NCBI RefSeq assembly: GCF_014529535.1
Contig: NW_023503493.1
Location: 12,556,001 to 12,620,000 of the forward strand
DNA from: Bradysia coprophila
Lineage: Eukaryota > Arthropoda > Insecta > Diptera > Sciaridae
Direction of reading: 5' to 3'
Length of the DNA: 64,000 bases
Both the position numbers and the translations under genes were made by a program. The notes under the pieces are model-generated. The model saw only the letters and a list, made by a program, of their open reading frames with translations, made no database searches and was not told the origin of the DNA. Of the stretch, positions 10,583 through 23,051 are shown piece by piece. The number at the start of each line of letters is the position of its first letter. Within the stretch, counting starts at the first letter, position 1.

Positions 10583-13276
10583 ATGAGAACCACCATCGAA
10601 GATAATAAAAAATATTTTCAAAATGAACTGTGGACATGTCAACAGAGTTTAACTAAAACAAACAGTGAAAGGTTTGTTTTGGAAGAAGAAAAAAATGGTT
10701 GCTCGTTGAATATTTGCTAACATTTTGACCGTTTTGTATGTTTGTCTATTCTGCAGCATAACTCTGCTAAATGCTAAAAAGGAAACGAAAAAAGTTGAAT
10801 TCGTTGATGTACAACAATCAACCCTGGATCAAGCAGAACGTCAATTAGATAGTGCCGACAGTATAGGCAGGGAAATGACACATTTTAAACCGATACGACT
10901 GATGCCCTTGTCGGCTATTTATATGTAAGTATACATTTTTAAAAGTTTTTTTTTTTGTTAAGTATGATTTCCAACAAAATGTATTCCGTGAGCCGTGAGA
11001 GAGCAAGCAAGTAGACAAAACAAAAATTGAAAAAATTCAATTTTGTCTTTCACACGGAGTACTTTTTTGTTATAAGTGAACAAACCTTATCGTCACCATT
11101 GAACGAATGTTGTCGTCAGTCGGTGAATTTTTTAACTCGCATCACCAGATAGTGTCGCCTTCGTGGAGTGTCAATGAGCTTTTTGTTATACTCGTTATAC
11201 TGATCTATAGCACTTTCGATATTTTCAAACTAAAAAAAAATGATGTGCCAGGTTAGAGCCAGGTGCTATTGACAAGTTTGTAAAGTGTCTTAAAGCTACA
11301 CTTAACTCTAGTATCGTATTCACTGAAAATAAAATCTACCAATTTTACCGTTGATTTGGAATCAACGGTCAAATTGGTACCCTGTACCAATTAATTTGTG
11401 CAGCATACCAACGATTGGTACGACGGGTACGACTCACCAAATAAATTTTTACATTGTACCATTTTGGAATGTTCATTCCAAATCAACGGTAAAATTGGTA
11501 CGAGGTAGGAAAAACGCTTTCAGTGTTAAAGAAGCGTCGATATAAGGAATCTGGGTTGATTGATGGCCGAAGAAATTGATTCAGGTTCACCCTTCACTCC
11601 CCAAATTATTTCGAGTGGTATATGTAACACTTTGTAATGTTTTGTTTCGGAAATGAACAAGGTCACACTGTGATGTCTGGTATTCCATAGGTTTGGGTAT
11701 CAGTTCTTAGCTTGACAACAAAGTACTGCGGACAATTAACACACCTTTTGTACCACTTGCGATAATCCGTTCGCATTGTGACAAGTGGATCGTCACCCGG
11801 TTAGTTTTGTTATCTCGTACGTTGCTACAAATGCATTGACGAAATTGAGGTTTTATGTAGCGAGTTAACACAGTGTACTGAGGGATTAAGCGGTCTGCCA
11901 AATAGGCTGACTGGAACAATTTGTTGTCACTACGCGCAAGATAAAGAAATTGAATTTCGAAAGCCCCCTGACGAAGCTTCGACCTATGTATCATCACCTC
12001 ATACCTAACTTGGTGATCTTCAACTATTGCTCCACGCATAACTTGTATGACCTATAGAGGTATTTGAGAAGATTTTATCGCAACAGGTTTGCGTTTCACA
12101 CTAGATGCGGGTGTCGAACTTCAAAGGCGTTTCATTCTAGTTATACAATCCCACTATAGTTTTACGTGTGCACTTAGTATGCGAGCACGGACGGGTGTTT
12201 CGCAGCAATTGGCTACGATCTTAACTGGTTCTTATCCTGCTTCTCGTGACTATTAACTCGAAATAAGAAACGTTTCTAGTGCAAATTGATTGTTTCACCC
12301 AACGGTCATTGTCCCTAAGAATTTGTCAGTTTTCCACATGAAACTGGCTTTCAAAGTCCTGCAGAAAACGTTTTGGCTCGCGAGCTTGTTGACCAATATT
12401 ACGAAGTTTCATCACAGAAAATGAACAAAGAATTTGCTTAACGGGCAAACGTCCGACGTCAACGAAGGTTTAGGGCTTAAACGCAAAAGTTCATTTTTCA
12501 CGGTTTTAGGTCGTAGGATAGTTATTAAGTCACGTACTGAAATTCGTCCACGTTCAATTAACCGAATCTTCCTTCCATTTTTAGATCCGACAAAATTATA
12601 AAAATTCCTTCAATTCGCCATACCAATCCCATGAAAGGAGCGTACTTCTTCCAAGCACCAGCAAAGAGGTAAAAATTCAAATTTTCTCCAAACTACTCGC
12701 CCCCAAAATCACCAAACCCACTTCCATTTCAGCAAATTCAAACCGGACCATTTCACCAAAACTCGTCGATCAGCATTCTGTCTAGTCTCGAATACAAGCG
12801 CAAATCAAAAAGCAAACAAGCCTCAGGATGCCACAGATTCCGGCGAACGGAATGTGGCTGGCCGTCGGAATGGCGAAAAATCAAAAGAGAAAATCATCTG
12901 TAACATAATGCTGAACAAAGCCAATTGCAAGCGAATGATCCAGGAGAAGGGCGACTTCGAACTGGCTAAAATGCTACAGGAATGTGACAGTATTGGTCGC
13001 ACTGAAAATGGCAATGGCTGTGATGACCATTCGCTGACTAAAGACCAAGAACCGTCCGCTAGAACTAAACGATATTATTTACGTACGCGAAGCAAACAAA
13101 TCTCCGATGCGAAAGATGAAACGGTGCCGGCGAAAAAGGCGAAATTGGTGGACGCAACGGTGACCGGTAGCAATAAGGTGGTTGTGGTTAATGGGCGAAA
13201 GACAAGAAGCTCGGCTCCATTGAATGGCGATTATGCGAGTAAAGTGAATCGGGTGACCAGAGGACGGAATAAGTAG
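10583..13276 (+). CDS. unrecognised basic nuclear-type protein, four exons
   Basis: Exons 10583-10671, 10757-10924, 12585-12668 and 12733-13276 join into 294 aa. All three junctions have the same phase (two bases left, one to the right), and donors GTTTG, GTAAGT and GTAAAA with clear acceptors support the model. Introns are 85, 1660 and 64 nt. Residues 1-60 are charged and could form a short coiled coil. The middle has KGAYFFQAPAKR and FTKTRRSAF, and the end is rich in Lys/Arg (KRYYLRTRSKQ, GRKTRSS, VTRGRNK), which looks like nuclear localisation signals. I do not recognise the family; a chromosome-associated protein such as a shugoshin-like factor is only a thought. The start is tentative: the frame stays open upstream of ATG 10583 without another ATG. 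Confidence 0.72.
11321..11525. mobile_element. MITE inside intron 2 of the basic-protein gene
   Basis: The ends CACTGAAA and TTTCAGTG are inverted, and an inner pair CCAATTTTACCGTTGATTTG (11339-11362) matches its inverse at 11475-11498 over 24 bp without mismatch. Total length is about 205 bp with no coding capacity. Confidence 0.8.
11707..12039 (-). other. 110-codon open frame in intron 2, probably not a gene
   Basis: An open - strand frame of 110 codons lies wholly inside the 1660-nt intron of the + strand gene. It has no recognisable domain, no paired splice sites and no repeat support. It is listed only because of its length. Confidence 0.12.
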
Positions 13277-14075
13277 AAGAATTTTGTGTCAAGAAATCAG
13301 CGTTTCCACATTCCAAACTTTTGATTTCTTACGTAAGTTTCGTTTGTTCGTTTCATTTTCATTCTAAATTTGATGAGAACATTTAGAGCTGACAAGTCAT
13401 ATATGAACAAAAACATGGGCAGCCAAATGTCGTCCTGATGCACTTTTTGTGCATTTGAACGGAAATGCATGAATTTACTTGATGATTGTACTCGGAAACG
13501 AATCGTCCGAACCATTTATTTTGATGAATACTTTCTATTCCGCACTCGGAAGCTAATTTTCGAAAAGATTTTCGTCTTTCATTTTCAATCTACCTGTCCA
13601 CCTAACTGGTACTCCGTCGTCAGATAAGCGAAATATTTACCGAGCTAGTGACAGGGCGAATAAGGCTTGCGTGTGGTAGACAACTTTATTCAAATGAGTG
13701 ACTCATGACTGACTTCTACGAGGTGGTACAAAATATTCGCATCGAAAAATGACTTGACAGAGTAAGTGTGTGCTATGCTAAATCTAAGTGCACTGCACAT
13801 ACAAATTCGCTGGATCACATCACCCGTTTGGTCTTAAATACGGAAATTTAGTGCTACGTTCCCAACAAATGTTTGACGGGTAGATTTTATCTCAAATCGT
13901 GATCTTTTATCAGAGAAGATACAGCTCCAAAATAATAAATTTCCGTTCTAAGTTCAATAACTTTGTAGCCGACGATGTTAGTCGGAAAATACCAGGTCTA
14001 TTGACTTTTGAACTTTCCCGCTGAAAATTTTCGGATTTTCAAAATGAATAGCTATTTGTTCACCAAGGGGGAGAA

Positions 14076-14147
14076 AAGTTGGAAATTGCATTTCGAGGGT
14101 CTCGCTACTGGCCACATGTCAGCCAAATGCAATTTTCAACTTTTTTC
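14076..14147. repeat. hairpin
   Basis: AAAAGTTGGAAATTGCATTT at the left pairs with AAATGCAATTTTCAACTTTT at the right across about 30 nt, with one mismatch in the stem. Confidence 0.65.
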
Positions 14148-14345
14148 CGAAGGTAAACACAACGGTTTTAACAACAAAGGCTGTTGAAGTTTCAGCGGAG
14201 TAGAGAAAATGACTAGAAGACTCTGGTGTTTTCATTGCGAATGATCTAAAATTTAACGCAACACAACAGTTCAAACGTGGTAACCAGAGTATTTTCGCGA
14301 ATTTCAATTTACGAACTTTTCCGTGGTGTTTCACACACGAAAAAG

Positions 14346-14482
14346 ATCCCACTTTTGTATCTAAGATGTTCTGCTTGGTTTATATGATTTCTCTCATTTA
14401 TTATTTGAAATAACACACGATATTAAAGAAACTATAGAAACGGCGAGGAACAGTAGTAACAGCTTAGATATGAAAGTGGGAT
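14346..14482. mobile_element. MITE family 'CCCACTTT', copy 1
   Basis: The ends ATCCCACTTTTGTATCTAAG and CTTAGATATGAAAGTGGGAT are imperfect inverted repeats. The same ends occur in the element at 52293-52412, so this is a small family and not a chance hairpin. Confidence 0.65.
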
Positions 14483-15593
14483 TTTGTACGTGGGCAAAAC
14501 AATAAAAATTTTCCTTCAAATTTCATGACTGGTTAATTAATCAATGAAAACGTTTTTGACGAACATGATCTATAAGATAATGATGTCCATATTGTGCTTG
14601 ATAACTTGTACACATTTTGGGTCTGAAAGATTTCGTTTTCCTGATCGATGCAGCAACAAACGTATCAGTCTGACCATTTCTTCATTAAAATGATTTTGTT
14701 CAGATTTTGCAAGCGTTTTACAGATGAATGAAGCGACTTGGAAGTCTACGGATAATTTTTGTCAGGAAAGTGCATCTGTTATAGCATGGATCTATCACAG
14801 TATCATCCTACTACTATTTCACTTCCTTTCCTATATACATCAAAACTACCCCCCAATCGTCAATTCTAATGCTTGAAATGAAATGAGATTCGTGAATCAT
14901 TTTCCAACTGATTTCTCGTTAGTTAAATTTGCTCAAAAACCGAAACTACTTAGCGACCGAGTGTGGAATATGAAGAATGTAATGATGGCTCAACCTGGAC
15001 GCCAATACCTATATGAAAGTCTTTAAATCCTTAACAGAGAAAATATCTTAGTTTACTTGTAATGTGATATTAATCATCCTCATGAAGGCAAAGTCATTTT
15101 TAGATTTAAAGTTGAGATGATTTTCCGATTTTGTGTAATTTTATTTTTCTACTTTTATTCTGACTAGTGATAACACAACACACACACACACAGCCCCTTA
15201 TGTTTAAATTTTAGAAATAAAAAATATTTTTATTTTAAATTACATTTATCAGTTTTTAGTGTCAAGTCTGATAATTGTAAATTTTTATATGTGTAATTTC
15301 CCACTAAATATACTAGAGTATCGTTCAAGTATACATCGTGCTTATAAAAACAATAAAAATGGAAACTTTGAAGTTGTAAAATTTTTGAAGTTTTATTTAA
15401 AATTATTAACAAGAAATCAACATTACATTGTCCTAATTCCACAGAACGTTGAGGTTGAAACCAATGCTATTATTGTTACATTTATCCTACGAAATTTATT
15501 TGTGTGCCCTAACGAAGGTAGGCATCAAAAAAATTGGCACTAAAATGAAGATATTGGTAGATATTGAGTAATGACGAATGTCATTTAGAAAAT

Positions 15594-15638
15594 GCCTGTC
15601 GTGCCAGAAGACTCAAATTTTTCTTTGGCACGACAGGC
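15594..15638. repeat. perfect 13-bp hairpin
   Basis: GCCTGTCGTGCCA at 15594-15606 is exactly inverted at 15626-15638 with a 19-nt loop. AT pairs extend the stem slightly. It is GC-richer than its surroundings. Confidence 0.75.
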
Positions 15639-17340
15639 TTTTCGATAAAACCTTTATTTTAACATTTTATGAGTCACCTTCATTTCGACTCTTTGTATTT
15701 GGATTTTCTACTAAGGCTGAGATATGCACTCGGCCTATTCTTGTTAGAGCTTTAAAGAAAAATTCATTTGATCAATGCTTTTATCTGCGCCTTCGTCTTA
15801 GGATCACAATCACCAACTCGTCAAAATAAACATTTGAACACAGGTGCATATTACTTATTATGTAATGTAGTGCGCATATATTCAATATTCATTCGATGAA
15901 AGTGTAAAATTGCTACAGTCGCCGCACTTCAAGCATGAGTTGGACTCTAAAGAGAGAACTAAAACTGGACAGTGTATCAAACAAGTTTTTGCACTGTAAA
16001 AACATTTGGAAATAATTAGTACTCTAGTTCTTGGCAGCTGTCACTCGAAGCAGCTTTACTTGCGCTTAAACTGGAATTTTCCGTATACCATGTGTTGTCA
16101 ACCTCGGCTTCGCCTCGGATTGACAATTTTCATACGTTAGCAAAATAGCTATTCGTATCGGTTAAATATAGCATAGGTTTCAAACTGTCGTCATGGTATT
16201 GAGGAAAACGAAGGAAAGGGCTTTAACAGCATCGACTCCAATTTTCGGTATTTTCACCATTATTTTATCATAATAGACTGACATCTTGACCATTGTTTTC
16301 TACTCACCGCCTATTTTCGGCTTGATGCAAATAACATTTACACCAGTCCTGCAACATTCGATGAAGATCATAACCATTGTTTCTCAATGGTCTGCGTTCA
16401 AAAATATTCGAAGGTGAAAGTAGCTATGCCTAAAGATCGACAATGAATTGAATGTTTATGAAAATTGGTTAATTTTATCATGAGATCTTGGATCGTATAG
16501 ATCACTGCTTATCCCTGAGAAAAGTTTTCTTGATTTTCTCGAATTTTCCTTAATTTTTAAATTTTTTGGTACTTTTCTTGAAATCAAGAAGATTCGAGAA
16601 AACTACTCAAACTATGTCGATTTCTCGATTTTCCAAAAAAACCTTGATTTTCTTAAATTCGAAAAAAAATTATCAAATTTTCTAATTTTCTGGACTTGAT
16701 TTTCTCGAACTTTGGGAATTTTTATCGATTTTCTTGATTTTCTCGAAAAATTACTCAAAGGCAGGCAGTGGTAAGAACGGTGAAATTCGAACCGTTTTTG
16801 TAATATGTTTTCCGGATCCGGAAGGATAATAACGAAGAATGAACTAGTGCATGAGAACAGCTTACGTTTTCGAATTTTAGTTGGTAAAGTTTCGTAAGCT
16901 GTGTGTGTACGGAGTCGTTCATGGCTAATGTCTACGCGATCTGCTACATTATCATCTAGACTTTTCTTATTTCGGTATAATTTAAGACTATCTTAGCGAT
17001 TGTTTTGGGATTTTCCTTATAAATCATCTAATCGAATCAGTGATTTTTCTGCTAATTTTTGGTATTTAGATATGCATAGGAAATCCAATCAAATCTCAAA
17101 GAATTTAAGTGGAGAGAACATCTTGAAGATGGCAATAGAATTGGCACTAAGAATCCAAACCCACAATACATTTTTTGTGAATTTCTGCATAAATATCTCA
17201 TTCTCTTGTTTTTGTGGTTAAAGTAATATTTTTGAGATGATAATTAGGAATTTCTGATGTCTTTTGCCGCGCATCACGTAATTTGTCTTTATGATTTCGA
17301 TCAGTAAAACTCAGAAGTCAGATTGGTCAGACAATCGCGT

Positions 17341-17474
17341 TAGCCTGTTAACGACAGCGGCGACCAGAATAAGCTTATTTTCTTACATGGTAAAATGCAT
17401 ATTAAAACTAATGAAGTAACAGATTTTGTATGAAACTACAGACAGTACTTAGATGAAAAGGAGTAAAAGATTGG
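17341..17474 (+). repeat. 150-bp dispersed repeat family (no TIRs), copy
   Basis: Starts with a CTGTTAACGAC-type head followed by GCGACCAGAATAAG, and ends with the paired signature ATGAAGTAACAGATTTTG and GGAGTAAAAGATT about 47 bp apart. The family is described under the copy at 27151. Confidence 0.7.
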
Positions 17475-19045
17475 ATGGTTATATTGATAATATACATTTG
17501 CGGTCTCGTAAAAGATTTTAAACACAGGTAGTCATATACCATAAAAGCCTATACAGCAGCAGCTATCATCATAATCAATGAACAGAACAAAAACCATATC
17601 AAAACATATAAAAATCAAATTTGTTATCACACCATGATGTAAATCGGATCATACCCGAAATTTGATTCAATTCATTGATCAATCCACACACCTCACGTTG
17701 CTTTTCCGTTAACAGAAACGAAACGAAAAAAAAAAACGAATTCAACGAAAGTCTTTTTTCCTTCGAATTAAAATGTTTTTTTTTCTTTTTCGTCTCTAAT
17801 TCAAAAAATTTTCTTTTTACCAAACGAAATGCACGGTTATTAATAGAGTTGAACGGTAACGTTTCATGATCTATAATTATTTATTGGAAACGAATATCGA
17901 ACATTGCCTTTTTCATTCATTGTTTTGTATTCAAATACCATTACTCCGAAAAATATGTATAACATTCTATGTTTGGGTATACCTTTTCGTCAGAAATACG
18001 CGTACACATTCGATAAAGGGAATAAAATTAATAAAAAAAATTCTGAAAGCTAAAAATGAATAAAATGATGTTAGAGGTGAGTAAACAATAAAATGGCATG
18101 ACGAAATGCTAGTAGTATATTATACCCCCAAGCAAGTCGATTGAATGGACAATGTATGCATTTTAGCTAGGGGGCATCTCACCTGGAGTGTAGCACCCTT
18201 TGATTACCATTTTTTCCATTAAATAGAATTTGTTCGTTTTTTTAATAATAAAAAAAAACTTTTCAAAAACGTCGAATGTTTTGTTTAAGAAAGCATCCCG
18301 TTCATTTATGCTTTTTATTATCCTTTTTTGATTAACTTTCTGTTCTTTTATGTTTTCTCTGGAGTTTTTTTTTTCGTTATGAAAAATGCATAGAATAAAA
18401 ACAGCATAACTTCCATTGAAAGTAACATAAAGCTGAAAAAGAATCATGCGATGTAATATAATTAACAATTTTCCTTGAAAATTTAGCTTACAAAGCTGTG
18501 CCAATTTAATTCAGTAATAATACAACAAATATACTTTACATAAGGAGCAGTACACCTCTTAACCACATTCCCTACAATTCTATTTTGTTTTTAGCATTTC
18601 CATTTCAACCAATGAACGCTGGAACACATCCTTTACATAAGCAATTTTTATAAAAGAAATTTCTTCTTAACTTAATTTCTTCGCTCAAAAAATAACATAA
18701 AACACCAGCTCTCAGTTCCTTTAGGTATAAATCAACAAAATCGTGTATATAACTGACGCGAGCGTGACCATACCACATTTTCTTTTATATAATCCATTTT
18801 GATTGGTTGAAAGATAAGATACATGGTAGCTCCGCCTCAGTATCATGCGCATTCACAGATTTTCAGAGATGTAAAATTTATACATACGTGGAACGTTATA
18901 CATTCATCAATCGTGTTATTACAACGCAAAGTAATAATTTCTGAATCAATAATGTTGGAAATATTTGGGATCAATAGAAGTAGTAGATTCTATGATTGTT
19001 TTTGACAATATTTTATCGTCAACGAAAGATTAGGTTGTTTGGAAT

Positions 19046-20070
19046 TTAAGAGTCACTTCGCCAAAACTTTGAACAGCTTATATGAAATCGGGATTCAAAC
19101 CAACGGCGATCCGATCGAGGTATGAATCAAATGAATCGTCACTTCAATTCTGAGGATATCGTGGAACAACTTTTTTCGCGAAAAATTTTGGTTGGGCTGT
19201 CATGGCCCTTAGAAAAATTTTCTTCGAAATGGTCGCGAAAATCGTTTTTTATCAATTACTCCAACTCGCATGTTGCGATGTGAGTAATGTCAAATTGTGT
19301 ACGTTTATGAAGGTCAATGAGCTGAATATTATTGACCAACAAACGCCGATGTTTGACCCACCCAGCCGCCACAACAAGTGAAAAATCTCGAAAACATTTT
19401 GGTAAAATTTTGGTTCGTTTCGTCAGTTTAACCTCTCCAAAAAAGATCTATGGCTCATCTTCTGGCTGTATCACGTTAGTTTTACTGACTATTATCTCGT
19501 AAAACTATAAATAATAAAATTCGCTCGAAAAAACGTTATTTGGGGAACCTTACAGTTCGAAGAGTTTCCAAAATTTGATAGGTTGAGATACATTGTGAAA
19601 AATCAACTCCATTTCTATCTGGGACGGTAAGTATGGTCGAGTGGTATCAATGGATAGGGCAAGAAGTAAGCTACAAAAACTTAGAGCTTCCTGCTACTAA
19701 CTTTCTCAACCGCCCAGAGCCCTTCAAAAATTTCGGTTTTCTCGAGGTTTTTCACTTGTTGTGGCGGCTGGGTGGGCCGAACATCGGCGTTTGTTGGTCA
19801 ATAATATTCAGCTCATCGACCTTCATAAACGTACACAATTTGACATTATTCACATCTCGCATGTTGGAGCTATTGATAAAAGACGATTTTCACGACAACT
19901 CCGGAGAAAATTTTTCTAAGGGCCATGTCAGCCCAACAAAAAATTGTCGTGGAAAAAGTTGTTCCACGATATTTTCTGAATTGAACGAGGATTCATTTGA
20001 GCCATAGTTTGTTTGGCTCGCCGTCACCTGAATCCCGACTGTTTGAAGTTTGGGCGAATTGTCTCTTAAA
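19046..20070. mobile_element. 1-kb non-autonomous element with long inverted arms, copy 1
   Basis: The left arm (about 19046-19420) and right arm (about 19720-20070) are long, imperfect inverted repeats, with ends TTTAAGAGTCACTTCGCC and GGCGAATTGTCTCTTAAA. Matching segments include GACCAACAAACGCCGATGTT and CCACCCAGCCGCC. The same family occurs at 49931-50858 with its interior in the opposite orientation. A 124-codon frame on the + strand (19633-20007) runs across the right arm and has no domain, so no transposase is claimed. Confidence 0.85.
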
Positions 20071-20562
20071 TGCAATCGAAGAAAAACTGAGTCGACATTA
20101 TTATTGTAACTGAACCGATTTTATTGAAATAACAGCTTTCGTAAAGCAATCACAGATAAAAATATATCACGGTGAGCGTGAAAATGTCCATACCTGATAT
20201 GTCGTGAAGTTTTGTTTTATTGATATTAGTAGAGGGCAGCCCCGTGATTAAGAATCGTAATTCATCATAATTTAATGTTACAATAATAGTTACAAATGAG
20301 AAAGTCATAATCAATCAAGAAAGAAGTGAAAGAACCCAACGGATTGTACACTGTACAATGTACAGCCTATAGTAAGCAAAAATTTCATAGTTAGAGCACA
20401 AAATATTTGCTGAATTTTCACGATTACGTTAGGATTAGTCAAAAGAATTTAGAATTGAAAGTCAAATAATGTGTTGAATGGTAGACCCATTTCCTGCTAC
20501 AGAGAACCAGATAAGGCGCCGATGGATCGCCAGTTTTGATCATTTCTCTCGCTAATTGTAAT

Positions 20563-20750
20563 GCTGATTTAGCCTAGGGTCTCACCTTTCCAACGATACC
20601 AAACATGCTGTGTTTCAACATGGTCAAATTACTTTCTTACGGACTTAAGGGCTATCTAAGATATAAAATAAGGGCAAGAAAGTAATTTGACCATATTGAA
20701 ACACAGCATGTTTGGTATCGTTGGAAAGGTTAGGTCTAGGCTAACTCAGC
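20563..20750. repeat. long hairpin, arms about 78 bp
   Basis: The left arm beginning GCTGATTTAGCCTAG is inverted in the right arm ending CTAGGCTAACTCAGC. The cores (CCAACGATACCAAACATGCT) are identical, only a handful of mismatches are seen overall, and the loop is about 40 nt. If transcribed it would make a long dsRNA stem; a MITE is the simpler reading. Confidence 0.85.
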
Positions 20751-23051
20751 AATACAAATACAACTGTGGTGTAAAAAGGTAGCTTGCAACATACACGTGA
20801 ATTTACGCGAATCTTACGTGCTACGCGTACAATGTACATGTACTGTGTATTTTATACATGTTGTACGTTACTTCATTCATACCCGATGTATACGCAAAAA
20901 TAGTATTTCGAAGCCAGTTTGATACATGCCTAATGTTAACACTTTCTTCGGTGTATTTATCTTTGCGTATTGAGCACTGTTTTGTTTTACGGGAACTATT
21001 AATCATATCGCTAGTGGATTTAGCCATATCATTTGTGAATTATGCGATGAACGAAAGGGGAAATAAATCAATTAATCTTGTGTTTCAAGCGATGACAATC
21101 GATATATATTGCGCGAAAGGTATTTGACGTCAGATTACAAATTGGTCATTGCAATTAGTCTGTTGCATTAATAATACAAAATTGGAAAACCGATTCTTTT
21201 TCCTCACTTTTAAAGGAGGATATGAGGTCAAACGTCTCAGGTCAGATTTTTGAAAAATTTTATGATAATTTCAGGTCAACCAAAAATGGATCAAATCAGG
21301 CTCAGGTCAAGTCAGGTTTTCGTTTGTTAAACTACCTGATCTGACCGGAAGTTTTAGACGCTCTTAGAAACTTATATATATAGGCTATGAAATGAATCTC
21401 ATCCATATATACAAATAGGTAGAGGACACCGACATTTGTCAAATTCGTGATGTCTATGAAGGCAAAAGCAGAACAATAGTTTAAAGACCTACCCCTACTA
21501 AAGACAGAAAGTCTATTAGTACATGTCTCTTGCGTCTCTTGTTAAAATGACGGTTGTTGGACTCTTAGGTTGGTCTTATCCGATGAAATAGGGTACTCGC
21601 GCGTGGGTTACCTTTAAATCCCTATAATTTGTCCAATATAAATAGATCAATTGAGATACATTTCTGTTCTTTTCTTGCATTCTCTCTGTCCTGTGCTCAG
21701 TGCTTGTGAGTAGTTATAGTTAACTGATTTCAACACAGTACGCCTTAATACATTCCATAAAAAAAATTAAAGAACATTGACGATATCGATGGTTATTAAG
21801 TGGCACTCTCAATAGCCAAAATTGACAACCAAAATATATTAACTCCCTACGACAGATATTTATGTTAAAATACTTATAATTATCTACTGACAAAAGATCT
21901 AACTATTCAAATCTCGAAAGAGATAATTCAAATTCATTGACAATTTATAATTATTATACAAGAGGTGTGTTCGTCACGATGTCACTGTCGGCGCATCAAT
22001 CCATTGAAATTCAATGCAGTAATCAATCAAAATTCGTCAATGCTCTCTCTTCAACAGTCGATGTAGTCAAAAGTTCAACAGGCTTACGCTTGGTGTAGTA
22101 AAGTTTTCCATTCAAGCTTTTAAAACGTTAAATGCGTTTCAAGACAGTCTGAAAATAACTCCATCGGAATGGCAAAGTCCAAAGTACACTCAAAGTAGCG
22201 AAGGGGTTTACAATTATGGAAAATTGTGTCCCACTATATGGGCTTTTCGTGGAAACGTGTCCCAAAACATTGTCTCCTCTCAATTTCTGAAGAATTTCCT
22301 CTCGAAATTTTGTTTTTATATTTTTATCTTTTCGATATTTCTACGAAAATTGTACATTTATATATTTATACGAAAGTTATACGACATTTTGCGCAATTTA
22401 TACAAAGTTTATACCCTGCTTCTTATGTTATCTACCAACATTTGTAACGACGAGTCTGTCTTCTAAATAACCCAAGTGGTTACCCCTCGTTCCATGTAGG
22501 CCAACCGATGCTATGGCATTATGGAACGAAATTAATTGATTAAATGTGATTATTGCATAAAAATAAATAAATTAGAAAAGGAAAAATCACACGAAATTTA
22601 TATGCTGATTTTCTTTGATTCAATAATAACAAAAAAAAATATTTGCTCCGATAAGATAACTAGTCAAATCCACTTAATGCGAATATGATCGTCAGTGAAA
22701 AGATAAACAGCACACAAAAAAAAATTCTCTTTATCTTTCATTATAAAAAAGCATTGTATGGCACCTGAGAACGTATAGCCATCATGATAAGAAAGGGTAT
22801 ACAAAATTCATTCATTACTTTCAAGTTGAAATTAATTGAAACAACATACGTAAATCATCTTACAATCCACACACACGATCTTCAGATAAGTTGATAACAT
22901 TTCGGGTTATCTAACAGAATATCCACAAGATATACGACACAGAATCAATAAATTCAGGTAGAATTGGAATGGAAACGTTAGTATGGACTAAAATTTTCAA
23001 CTGTGACAATAAATTACGAATTTAAAAAAAAAAGAAAAACAGTTTCACAAA
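20751..23051. other. gene-poor stretch upstream of the adenylate-forming enzyme
   Basis: No gene seen. It holds short palindromes built on TGTACAT near 20830-20870, an AGGTCAGGT-rich patch at about 21225-21350, and otherwise plain AT-rich DNA. The promoter of the gene at 23052 should lie at the right end, but no clear core element was identified. Confidence 0.4.

Larger units (their letters stand above)
13277..19045. other. gene-poor stretch
   Basis: No gene can be supported. The first part is 3'-flanking DNA of the preceding gene; the first AATAAA is at 13934-13939. Contents: hairpins at 14076-14147 and 15594-15638, a MITE at 14346-14482, an AC-rich microsatellite near 15173-15192, a low-complexity block at about 16500-16760 built from GATTTTCTCGA-like strings in both orientations, and one dispersed repeat at 17341-17474. 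Confidence 0.5.

Noticed and set aside
18163..18504. 113-codon - strand frame
   Set aside because: It is dominated by Lys, Phe and Ile from AT-rich DNA, with no domain, splice or repeat support.
19633..20007. 124-codon frame within the 1-kb element, possible transposase
   Set aside because: It runs across the inverted arm, has no catalytic motif, and the same region of the second copy is not open in the equivalent way.
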